In this document: in pieces, positions 25,666 through 33,413 of the stretch | Layout: each line of letters opens with the position of its first letter | Numbering within the stretch: the first letter of the stretch is position 1 | The notes under the pieces: model-generated | The model's database searches: none | What the model saw: only the letters and a program-made list of their open reading frames with translations | Told to the model about the DNA's origin: nothing | NCBI RefSeq assembly: GCF_020176695.1 | Contig: NZ_JAIWIA010000007.1 | Coordinates: forward strand, 124,001-188,000 | Source: Massilia sp. MS-15 | GTDB taxonomy: Bacteria; Pseudomonadota; Gammaproteobacteria; Burkholderiales; Burkholderiaceae_D | Reading direction: 5' to 3' | Length of the DNA: 64,000 bases | Translations under genes and position numbers: made by a program

Positions 25666-26667
25666 TCAGGAGCGGGCGCCGTCCGGCAGCGCCGTCTCAT
25701 CCGCTTCCAGAGCGGCCGGCGCCAGCGGACGCAGCACGAGCGCGGTGAGATTGTCGGGATGCAGGCCCGGTGGCGGGGCTTCGTCCAGGCTGCCGAACAG
25801 GCGCGCCAGCATGGCCCGGGCGTCGGCAGCGCCGTGCAGCAGTGCCGGCCAGCCCGACACGAACCGGTCCGGCGCGGCACAGGACCAGAAGCCGTCGGTA
25901 GCCAGCAGGTAGACGGCGTCCTGGCGCAGGCGCAGCACGCGCCGGTCCGGCAGGTGGCACAGCCAGGACGGGAGGTTCAGCGGGGTCAGTGCGAGCAGCG
26001 GATCGGACAGCCGGCCCGGGTCGCCGAAGGCATTGCCGAGGATGAATGCCTGGGCGATCTGCGGCGCATGGCGGCCATGCACCTGGCGCCACCAGCCGCG
26101 CTCGTCGATGCGGCCAGCCATGGCCTCGGCCGTGGCCGGCACGTGGTCGACCGTGAGCGGGTGTGCATCTTCGGGACCGATCTCGTACAGGCGCGAGTCG
26201 CCCACATGGTAGAGCAGGGGCGGGGCGCCCGGCGGCAGTTCGACCAGGGTCAGCGTCGTACCCGGACGGGCCCCCGGATCGTGGGCGAAGTGGCGCTGCA
26301 GCTCGGCGTGCAGCACATCCAGCCGGCGTCCCAGTTCGGCCGTGCCATGGCAGGCTGGCAGCGTGAGCAGGCTAGAAACAAGCGCCTCGGCCGCTTCGCG
26401 TCCGTGGCCGTGTCCGCCCATCCCGTCCAGTACCGCCACGCGGCCGTGTCCGGCCGGCCAGCCGGGCAGCCGGCAGTGCCGGGGCAGCTGGTCGAGCAGG
26501 TGGCAGGCCTGTCCCCGGCCATCGATGACGAGGAAGTTATCCTGGTTCTCGGGACGCTGGACCGGGCCGCTGCCGCGCAGGCTGGCGGCCGCCACGTCAT
26601 ACATGGCGCCGAAGTCGAAGTCGGCCTGGATAGTGGGTGGGGCGGTCGGCATGGGAAAGCTTGTCAT
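25666..26667 (-). CDS. PP2C-family Ser/Thr phosphatase
   Basis: A 333-residue soluble phosphatase with the metal-binding motifs of the PPM/PP2C family: D43 in ENQDNF, D81-G in VLDGMGGHG, GTTLTLV, HVGDSRLYEIG, LLATDGFW and HPDNLTALVL. It should reverse phosphorylation by the two kinases of this locus, as PstP does in mycobacteria; that link is inferred from context. There is no transmembrane segment, unlike PstP. The start is uncertain: ATG 26667 (used) and 26652 both lack a Shine-Dalgarno, and an open frame extends to 26766. Confidence 0.88.
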   Translation of the reverse strand: MTSFPMPTAPPTIQADFDFGAMYDVAAASLRGSGPVQRPENQDNFLVIDGRGQACHLLDQLPRHCRLPGWPAGHGRVAVLDGMGGHGHGREAAEALVSSLLTLPACHGTAELGRRLDVLHAELQRHFAHDPGARPGTTLTLVELPPGAPPLLYHVGDSRLYEIGPEDAHPLTVDHVPATAEAMAGRIDERGWWRQVHGRHAPQIAQAFILGNAFGDPGRLSDPLLALTPLNLPSWLCHLPDRRVLRLRQDAVYLLATDGFWSCAAPDRFVSGWPALLHGAADARAMLARLFGSLDEAPPPGLHPDNLTALVLRPLAPAALEADETALPDGARS

Positions 26668-26818
26668 GGCAATGTTGCTACTGTACACCCTGGACTGGCC
26701 GGCAAGAGCGATCCGGCTGGCGGAGCCGGGCCAAACCATCCGTGCAGCGCCAGAAAATTGCCGCACAGAAATTATCTTGTGTGCTAAGGTGCGCTTTCCT
26801 GTTCAATCCCGTACCGAC

Positions 26819-27286
26819 ATGCTGATCCGTTCCCTGGTGGCCAGCGACATCCCGGCGGTGGCCACCCTGCTGCACACGCTGGCACGCGACTATATCGTGC
26901 ACGAGTCGCCGCCCGAGGGCGCGGCCACCTTTCTTGCCGAGAACGACGAGATGGGCGTGCGCGGCTTCCTGGCGCGCGGGCATGTCTACCATGTGGCCGT
27001 GATCGACGGCGAGCTGGCCGGTTTCGTCGCGGTGCGCGATTGCAGCCACCTGTTCCACCTGTTCGTCGGCGAGCGCTGGCACCGGCGCGGAGTGGCGCGC
27101 GCGCTGTGGGAAACCGCGCGCGCGGCGGCGCTCGCCGGCGGCGGCGATGGCAGCTTCACGGTGAACTCGTCCAACTTCGCGGTGCCGGTGTACGAGTCCT
27201 TCGGTTTCGTGCGGGTCGGCCCGACCCAGTGCGCCAAGGGCCTGTACTTCAATCCGATGCGCCTTTCCGCGTCAGAAGCGGGCTAG
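26819..27286 (+). CDS. GNAT-family N-acetyltransferase
   Basis: A 155-residue acetyltransferase. The acetyl-CoA binding motif A is present (LFVGERWHRRGVARALWETA), and the C-terminal VYESFGFVRVGPTQ is the usual final strand-helix. The substrate is unknown. It runs opposite to all its neighbours, splitting the kinase/SEDS genes from the phosphatase/FHA genes, and its last 15 bases overlap the SH3b gene tail to tail. Confidence 0.88.
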   Translation: MLIRSLVASDIPAVATLLHTLARDYIVHESPPEGAATFLAENDEMGVRGFLARGHVYHVAVIDGELAGFVAVRDCSHLFHLFVGERWHRRGVARALWETARAAALAGGGDGSFTVNSSNFAVPVYESFGFVRVGPTQCAKGLYFNPMRLSASEAG

Positions 27287-27742
27287 CTGCTCGTCGGCGC
27301 GCCGCAGCCACAGGCTGCTGGCCCAGCCTTCCAGGCGCTGTCCGCCAAGCTCGACGCTGAGCTGCCACCAGTCGCCCTGGCGCCGCCCGGTGGCGACCAC
27401 CCGGGTCCCGGCTGGCACCACGGCCAGCCGGCGCGCGCCGACGCCGGTGCCGGCGCGCAGGTTCAGGTGTTCGCGCACGTGGTAGCGCGCGCCCGCCACC
27501 GGCGCCACGGTCTTGCCTGGGCTGCGTGCGCTGGCGAGCACCGGTGCGCGCGCCGGTCCGGCGCGCTCCGGTCCCCACATCATGCCCAGCAGTCCTCCCA
27601 GCAGCGCCGTGCCGCCAGCCAGTACCGCGAGCGCGCGCAGGTTCGGCCGGCGCCACCAGGCGCGCGGGGTGAGCCAGGCCGCCAGGCACAGGGTCAGCAG
27701 CAGCCCGGCGGCATGCGCGGCGATGCTGGTCGCGGAAGGCAT
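27272..27742 (-). CDS. Membrane protein with a bacterial SH3 domain
   Basis: A 156-residue protein: two hydrophobic segments (about 8-25 and 36-56) followed by an SH3b domain at about 88-150 (VREHLNLRAGTGVGARRLAVV, GTRVVATGRRQGDWWQLSV, GWASSLWL). SH3b domains commonly bind peptidoglycan or peptides; after two spans, which side of the membrane it faces is unclear. It is the last gene of the kinase-SEDS-FHA operon, starting 9 bases after the preceding stop, which fits a cell-wall role. Confidence 0.85.
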   Translation of the reverse strand: MPSATSIAAHAAGLLLTLCLAAWLTPRAWWRRPNLRALAVLAGGTALLGGLLGMMWGPERAGPARAPVLASARSPGKTVAPVAGARYHVREHLNLRAGTGVGARRLAVVPAGTRVVATGRRQGDWWQLSVELGGQRLEGWASSLWLRRADEQLARF

Positions 27743-27750
27743 GGCGGGCC

Positions 27751-29325
27751 TCAGGCGTCGTAGCGCAGCACGTAGTGGCCGGCCACGAGATGGTGTCCGG
27801 ACGGGATCAGGTAGGGCCGGTCCTCGCCCGCCTCCTGAATCTGCTCCACCAGCTGCAGTGCGGGGTCGAGGTGGTACAGGGCCTGGCTGTCCGACAGGCG
27901 CACCACGCGCAGGCCCTCCGCCGTGGCCTCCCAGGCGAAGGCGCTGCGCGACAGGCCGAGCCGGTCGGCGCTGGGGGCGGCACTGCCATCGGTCTGGCGC
28001 AGGCAGTGCGGGGCGTCCAGTACGCGCAGGCCGGCCAGCGCCGGGGCGCCGCGTCCGAAGACCTGGCGCGTGCCGGCCAGCGCGGTCTGGACCGGACCTT
28101 GCGGCAGCGCCAGCAGGGCCGCATAGCGCTCCGCCATCGGCGGCGGCGCGGCATGCAGCTGCACGCTGGCCCCGTCGAGCGGATCGAAGCGCGCCGGCGC
28201 CTGCACCCGCTGGCGGCCGGCGGCGCTGAGCGCATGCAGCTGGTCGGCGTCGTCGACGGCGAAGCGCAGCACGCTGTCCTGGCCGGGCGCGGCCGGTGCC
28301 AGGGCGGCGTCCAGGCCGACCTCGAGCGACTGCGCGCCGGTATCGCGGTAGCGGCTCAGGCGCGGCAGCGCCAGCGCGGCCAGGGTGATGCGGTGGCGCG
28401 CCACCGGGGCATAGGTGGCGTCGCTTTCCGGGCCGGGCGCGGGCGCGGCGTGCGGCTGCGCGGCGGCCAGCGGCATCGCGGTCAGGTCGGCGCCGCTGGC
28501 CTCGAACGCGGCCTCGCGCGGCTTCCAGACGGCGGGGGCGCGCAGTGGCGCCGATCCCGCGGCGGGTCCGATAGCGGTCGCAGGCGCAGGCGCCTGCAGG
28601 GGCGCGCCATCGGCGCGGCTGACCCGCAACAGCAGGCGCTGGCCGCCTGGCTGCTTGGCGCGGATCACGTAATACCCCTTGGCGGCGTCGAAGCGGCATT
28701 CCAGGCTGTCCTTCGGACGTACCTGCACCTCGATCGCGGCGTCCGGGCCGTCGTTGACCAGCAGGATGCCGCTGTCCAGCCCGAAAGGCCAGCCGGGCAC
28801 CGCGAAGGTGGCGTGGGCCTCGTCCTGCCCGACCAGGGTCAGGCGCTGGTTCGGATAGACCGCGCACACCGGCTGCCAGACCGCGCTGTCGCGCGACGCG
28901 CTGACCGTGTACAGCAGCTGCTCCGCCGGCGCGGGCAGGTAGACCGCGTGGCCGAACTTGACCTTGACCTCGCCCGGCGCCACCGCCTCCGTGCCGACCA
29001 CGTGGTAGCGCACCTCGTCGTCGCCGAGCAGGTCGGCGAAATCCTTCTGGTGCAGCGCGGCCAGGGACTGGGCCAGGTCGCGCACGCGGGCGCCGCGGGT
29101 CAGGTGGCGGTCGTCGTCCACCTCGTCCTGCGGCAGCATCAGGGTGACGTGCGAGAAGCAGCGGGTGGCGGCGCGCCCGCGCTGTTCGCGCGGCGCGCGC
29201 TCCAGCAGGTCGCGCAGCAGCGGGCGGCGCGCGAACAGTGCCAGGCCGGGCGCCTGCCACAGCGCCTCGGCGTTGAAGACATCGCCTACCTTGGCCAGGA
29301 CTTCGTGTTGCACATAGACCGGCAT
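27751..29325 (-). CDS. Uncharacterised protein with a degenerate FHA-like C-terminus
   Basis: A 524-residue soluble protein with an AGGAG site at its ATG (29325), overlapping the end of the SEDS gene by 40 bases. The N-terminal 270 residues are alpha/beta with no family I recognise. The C-terminal 100 residues (DRLGLSRSAFAWEATAEG followed by LIPSGHHLVAGHYVLRY) look like an FHA fold in which SRS replaces the usual S-x-x-H, so phosphopeptide binding is doubtful. An Ala/Pro-rich linker separates the two parts. Operon position suggests an adaptor between kinase and wall synthase. Confidence 0.78.
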   Translation of the reverse strand: MPVYVQHEVLAKVGDVFNAEALWQAPGLALFARRPLLRDLLERAPREQRGRAATRCFSHVTLMLPQDEVDDDRHLTRGARVRDLAQSLAALHQKDFADLLGDDEVRYHVVGTEAVAPGEVKVKFGHAVYLPAPAEQLLYTVSASRDSAVWQPVCAVYPNQRLTLVGQDEAHATFAVPGWPFGLDSGILLVNDGPDAAIEVQVRPKDSLECRFDAAKGYYVIRAKQPGGQRLLLRVSRADGAPLQAPAPATAIGPAAGSAPLRAPAVWKPREAAFEASGADLTAMPLAAAQPHAAPAPGPESDATYAPVARHRITLAALALPRLSRYRDTGAQSLEVGLDAALAPAAPGQDSVLRFAVDDADQLHALSAAGRQRVQAPARFDPLDGASVQLHAAPPPMAERYAALLALPQGPVQTALAGTRQVFGRGAPALAGLRVLDAPHCLRQTDGSAAPSADRLGLSRSAFAWEATAEGLRVVRLSDSQALYHLDPALQLVEQIQEAGEDRPYLIPSGHHLVAGHYVLRYDA

Positions 29326-31643
29326 GATGGATTCTCCTCGAAAGATTGGATGCTCGCCATGCCGAACGCTAGCAGGGGGCAGATGAAAAACAGCAGGTGC
29401 GAGCCGCCGCTCGACAGGAAGCTCATGGGCTGGCCCATGATCGGGAACAGCGCCAGGTTGGTGCCCCAGGACAGCAGGAAGTGCCCGCCCAGGAAGGCCG
29501 CGCCGCCGCACAGCAGGAAGCACTGGAAGCGCCTGAACCAGGCGCGCCGGAAGTCGCCGGCCGCGGCGCCCGCGCGCCAGGCGGTGGCCGCCGCATGCAG
29601 CAGGGCCGCCAGCAGCGCCGCCTGCAGGCACCACAACAGCAGCGCCGTGGCCAGGCCGTGCCGGTGGATCAGGAAGGAAGGGGCGAAGTCGTCCTGTACC
29701 GCCGGGATGGCGAGCGCCTCGCCGGCCGGGCCGCCCAGCGCGCCCGCGCCCAGCCAGCCATCGCTGCCGAACCAGCCGCCGGCGCGTATCGCGCGCGCGC
29801 CCAGCAGCATCTGCTGGCCGGTGTGCGGATGGGCAGCGGGGTCGGCCCAGACCTGGAAGCGCTCCGTATAGAAACCGGCGGTGCTCAGGCCCGGTCCGGC
29901 CGACTGCAGCGCGCCCGCCCCCAGCAGCAGCGCCACGCACAGGCCGCCGGCCAGGGCCGCCTGCCGGCGCCGGCCGCTGGCCAGGCACCAGGCCAGCAGG
30001 CTGGCGCCGGCCCATGCCAGCAGCAGGACCAACGGCGAATAGTCGTCCACCTGCACCAGGGCCACTGCAAGCAGAAGCACGAACAGCAGGACCGGGGCCA
30101 GCACGCGCAGCCAGTCGCGCCAGCCGCGCCGCGTAGCCAATGCCCCCTGCGCGCCGTGCGCGCCGCCACTGGCCAGCGCCAGGCAGTGCGCGCCCAGCGC
30201 GGCCAGGGCCAGCTTGGCGAATTCCACCGGCTGCACCTCGAACACCCCGGTCTCGTCGCCGAGGGCCACCTGCAGCAGCAGCCCGGCCAGCGCGGCCAGC
30301 GCCAGCGCCACCAGCAGCCATTCCGCGCGCGCCCGTGCCAGCGTGCCGCGTGCAACTTCGCCGCACAGCAGCAGGCAGCCCGGCAGGCCGGCGCCCAGCA
30401 GGATGCCGGTGGTGGTCGCGTGACGCAGCCAGGAGGTGTCGCGCGCCCCTAGCCCGAGTTCCAGCTGCAGCAGCAGTCCGGCGCCCAGCAGCAGCACGGC
30501 AGCGAGGCCGAGCAGGCTGACCCGGCGCGGCCATAACAGCGCATGCCAGAGCGTGGCCCAGGCCAGCAGCAGCGGCCAGCCGGGTCCGGGCGGCAGGCCG
30601 CCGCGCTGCATGGCGAGCAGCACGGCGGCGGCGGCGGGCAGCGCGGCGCCGAACAGCAGGCGCGCGCTTGCGGCGGCGCCGCGCACCGGGGCGCCAAGGG
30701 CCAGGCCGGCGCTGGCGGCCAGCAGGAAGACGACCAGGCCGGCTGCGCAGGCGCCTGGCGACGGCGGCGAGAAGCCCCATGGCGCGTGTCCGGTCCAGGT
30801 CCAGTGCACGCCGTCCGGCAGCGTGGCCTCCGGTTCCGGGTACAGCGCCACCTGGCGCGCGGGACGCAGCCGCAGCACGCCATCCTCCTGCGCCACGGCG
30901 AAGCGGGTGCGGCCGATCGCGATCGCCTCCACGCCCGCCAGCGGGTGTTCGCGCCGGGCCGCGTCTTCCCACCGGGGGCCGTCCTGCACCAGCACCGGCT
31001 GCGGCCCGCGCACCGTGAGCACGATGGCGCCGGACGGGGCGCGCTCCAGCAGCGCCTCGCCGCGCTCCACGCCCGGCGCCGCCAGCCGGTTGCCGCATAC
31101 CAGGTGTCCGCCCAGCAGCAGCGGACGGCGCAGCGCCAGGGCGCCGGGGACGATGCGGTTCCAGGCGCCGGCCAGGCGCGCGCCGCTACCGGCATCGGGA
31201 CAGGCGTCCAGGACGGCGTCGTCGCGCCGCAGGACGGCGCCGTCATAGGCCCAGGCATGGCGTCCGTCATGCAGCAGCACCTTGCCGGGGCCGGCCGCGG
31301 TCACCGCCAGCAGGCTGGCGCCCAGCTGCAGCCGCTGGCCGGCGGCGAGTGCCGTGCTGGCGGCGCGCTGGCCCTGTCCGCCGCGCACCAGCACCACGGG
31401 CTGGAGCGGATCGAGCTGGCGCAGCCACCAGTGTCCGGCGCCGTCGCGCCGGATGGTGAGCTGGCGCGCGGATGCACGCGGTGCCGCCAGTTCGGCGCTG
31501 CCGAGCGCGATGGATGCTCCCGGCGCCAGCCGCAGCGTGATCTCGGCTGGCAGGTAGCGCGCCGGCACCAGGAGTAGCGCCAGCAGCTGGAGGGCGCACA
31601 GCACCGACAGCGCCAGCGCGCCAGCGGCCAGGCGCGGCTTCAT
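29286..31643 (-). CDS. SEDS (FtsW/RodA-like) peptidoglycan polymerase with an extended N-terminal region
   Basis: A 785-residue membrane protein, about twice the size of FtsW. Residues 1-300 hold one N-terminal span and a large beta-rich region whose first part (SIALGSAELAAPRASARQL, WWLRQLDPLQPVVLV) looks FHA-like. Then come about ten spans with SEDS signatures: VQPVEFAKLALAALGAH, QDDF (the D is the candidate for the catalytic aspartate in the HTDF-type motif of FtsW/RodA) and NLALFPIMGQPMSFLSSGGSHLL. SEDS proteins polymerise lipid II together with a class B PBP; the likely partner is the transpeptidase at 9395. It overlaps the kinase gene by ATGA. Confidence 0.9.
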   Translation of the reverse strand: MKPRLAAGALALSVLCALQLLALLLVPARYLPAEITLRLAPGASIALGSAELAAPRASARQLTIRRDGAGHWWLRQLDPLQPVVLVRGGQGQRAASTALAAGQRLQLGASLLAVTAAGPGKVLLHDGRHAWAYDGAVLRRDDAVLDACPDAGSGARLAGAWNRIVPGALALRRPLLLGGHLVCGNRLAAPGVERGEALLERAPSGAIVLTVRGPQPVLVQDGPRWEDAARREHPLAGVEAIAIGRTRFAVAQEDGVLRLRPARQVALYPEPEATLPDGVHWTWTGHAPWGFSPPSPGACAAGLVVFLLAASAGLALGAPVRGAAASARLLFGAALPAAAAVLLAMQRGGLPPGPGWPLLLAWATLWHALLWPRRVSLLGLAAVLLLGAGLLLQLELGLGARDTSWLRHATTTGILLGAGLPGCLLLCGEVARGTLARARAEWLLVALALAALAGLLLQVALGDETGVFEVQPVEFAKLALAALGAHCLALASGGAHGAQGALATRRGWRDWLRVLAPVLLFVLLLAVALVQVDDYSPLVLLLAWAGASLLAWCLASGRRRQAALAGGLCVALLLGAGALQSAGPGLSTAGFYTERFQVWADPAAHPHTGQQMLLGARAIRAGGWFGSDGWLGAGALGGPAGEALAIPAVQDDFAPSFLIHRHGLATALLLWCLQAALLAALLHAAATAWRAGAAAGDFRRAWFRRFQCFLLCGGAAFLGGHFLLSWGTNLALFPIMGQPMSFLSSGGSHLLFFICPLLAFGMASIQSFEENPSCRSMCNTKSWPR

Positions 31644-32605
31644 GCGGCCCTCCGCAGCGCCGGCCCGGCATAGTCGGCGCGCAGCGCGTCCAGCATGCGG
31701 CTGATTTCCAGCGCGTGGCGCGGGCGGCCGGCGGGGAGCGGAGCGAGCAGGGTACGCAGCAGGTCCTGGGCCTGCGCACCGGCCGCGCCGAAGGCCTGGG
31801 CAAACGCCGCCGCCTCGTCGGCGCCCAGGGTGGGCGGCAGGGCGCCATGGACGCGCAGCAGGATGCCGGCACCGGCGCGGCCATGGCTGGCATAGGCATC
31901 GGCGCAGGCGCTGCCGTAGCGCAGCTTGCGTCCGCAAGCCATCCAGTAGAGCAGGGCGCCGAGTGCGAAATAGTCGCTGCGCGGATCGGTGCGGTACAGG
32001 CCGTCGGCGTGCGGGAAGAACTGCTCCGGCGCCTGCCAGCCGGGGGTGCCGCCATAGTCGTGGGGCGCGCCACCGCGTAGCGGACGGCTGCTGCCGAAGT
32101 CGGCCAGCCTGAGCGTCCCGCTACGGCGCTCGAGCAGCAGGTTGCCGGGCTTCAGGTCGAGGTAGCGCAAGCCCGCCGCGTGTACCTTGGCCAGGGCCTG
32201 GTTGACCTGGCTCGCCCACGCGAGCGCCTGCGGCGCGGATGGCGCGCGGCCGGCGGCGCGTTCCGCGGTCAGGTGAGCTCCGAGGTCGCCATCGAGCAGC
32301 TCCAGCGCCATGGCGGGCAGGCCGGCATGGCTGCCGCTGTCGAGCAGGCGTACGATATGGCGCCCATCCCAAGGCGCTAGCCCGGCCAGGAATGCCTGCT
32401 CGGCGCGCGCGCTGTCGATCCAGTGATGGCGCAGCCCGGCCGGCGCGCGCGCCATCTGGGTAGTATTGACCAGCTTGATCGCGACCGCGCCGCCCGCGAG
32501 CGGCCCATCGGCGCGCCACACCGCGCCATAGGCGGAACCACCGAGCGGCGCACGCAGCCGGTACTGGCCGCGCGCCAATGAAACGATCGTGCCTTGCTGG
32601 ACCAT
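31640..32605 (-). CDS. Ser/Thr protein kinase of non-RD type
   Basis: A 321-residue soluble Hanks-type kinase: glycine loop GGSAYG (22-27), K44 in VAIK, catalytic loop Y148-L-D150-L-K152-P-G-N155 with the usual H-R of HRD replaced by Y-L, D169-F-G, and WQAPEQF. Loss of the arginine before the catalytic aspartate defines non-RD kinases, which normally do not need activation-loop phosphorylation. It has no sensor domain or transmembrane helix. It leads the operon kinase-SEDS-FHA-like-SH3b (four-base overlap with the SEDS gene), so the synthase is its obvious candidate substrate. Confidence 0.92.
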   Translation of the reverse strand: MVQQGTIVSLARGQYRLRAPLGGSAYGAVWRADGPLAGGAVAIKLVNTTQMARAPAGLRHHWIDSARAEQAFLAGLAPWDGRHIVRLLDSGSHAGLPAMALELLDGDLGAHLTAERAAGRAPSAPQALAWASQVNQALAKVHAAGLRYLDLKPGNLLLERRSGTLRLADFGSSRPLRGGAPHDYGGTPGWQAPEQFFPHADGLYRTDPRSDYFALGALLYWMACGRKLRYGSACADAYASHGRAGAGILLRVHGALPPTLGADEAAAFAQAFGAAGAQAQDLLRTLLAPLPAGRPRHALEISRMLDALRADYAGPALRRAA

Positions 32606-32686
32606 GCCTGCTTCTCCCCGGACGGCGCGTGGCGCCTACGTCCATGCCAAGCGGAGGGCGGCAGAAACGTCGGTGAACGGGGGGCG

Positions 32687-32712
32687 AAAAAAAGCCGCGC
32701 TGGGCGCGGCTT
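32687..32712 (-). terminator. Intrinsic terminator of the glycine-zipper gene
   Basis: On the minus strand a perfect 9-base stem (AAGCCGCGC and GCGCGGCTT, three-base loop) runs into seven T residues. It lies just past the stop of the gene at 32731. Confidence 0.85.
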
Positions 32713-32730
32713 GGGGGGAAGATGAAGCGA

Positions 32731-33207
32731 TCAGCGGCCGTGGCGATCCCAGCGGTCCCCGCGGTCCCAGTCACGGCGGTCGCGGCGGTCATGACGGTCA
32801 TAGCGGTCATGACGATCATAGTGGTCATGACGGTCCCAGTCGCGGCCGGCGTAGACCGGGCGTGGCTGGACATACACCGGACGCGGCTGCACATACACGG
32901 GGCGCGGCTGCACATAGACCGGACGGGGCTGGACATAGCCATGGCCGTAGCCGCTATTGTAGTAACCGCTGTTGTAGTAACGGTTGTCATAGTGGCGGCG
33001 GTCGTCGCGGGTCGAGATCGAATTGCCCAGGGCCGCGCCCAGCACGCCGCCCACCAGGGCCCCGCTCGAGCCACCGGCGCTATGGCCGATCGCCGCGCCG
33101 ACCACGGCGCCGAGGGCGGTATTCACGCCACGGTCGTCTGCCATTGCCGCCGGGGAGACGGCAACCGCGGCCAGGACCACCGCACCAACAATTTTAGATT
33201 TCCACAT
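32731..33207 (-). CDS. Exported glycine-zipper protein with PRPVYVQ and Asp/His/Arg repeats
   Basis: A 158-residue exported protein, AAAAGGAAA site before the ATG and a signal peptide cleaved near AMA|DD. Residues 30-65 form a glycine zipper (TALGAVVGAAIGHSAGG, ALVGGVLGAALGNS), the 2TM-like hairpin of OmpA-associated and SlyB-like proteins. Then comes a Tyr/Gly stretch, four tandem heptads YVQPRPV, and a tail of DRHD/DRRD repeats that could bind metals. Its own terminator follows. Function unknown; stress-related envelope proteins have similar zippers. Confidence 0.83.
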   Translation of the reverse strand: MWKSKIVGAVVLAAVAVSPAAMADDRGVNTALGAVVGAAIGHSAGGSSGALVGGVLGAALGNSISTRDDRRHYDNRYYNSGYYNSGYGHGYVQPRPVYVQPRPVYVQPRPVYVQPRPVYAGRDWDRHDHYDRHDRYDRHDRRDRRDWDRGDRWDRHGR

Positions 33208-33413
33208 GGCTTTTCCTTTTTGCCTTGACGGAGATCGGGTTGATCAGAACGGCGCCAGGCATGGAATGCACTATAGTCCCCCGCATCGATGCTGCCATCC
33301 GTTAATACAGATTCTTACAATCAGCATTCCAGCCGTAACATCGACGCGCGCACTTGCAGAGGGGGCGGACCGCCCCATCTAACAATTGTTACGTTTTCCG
33401 TCGAAGGCACCGT

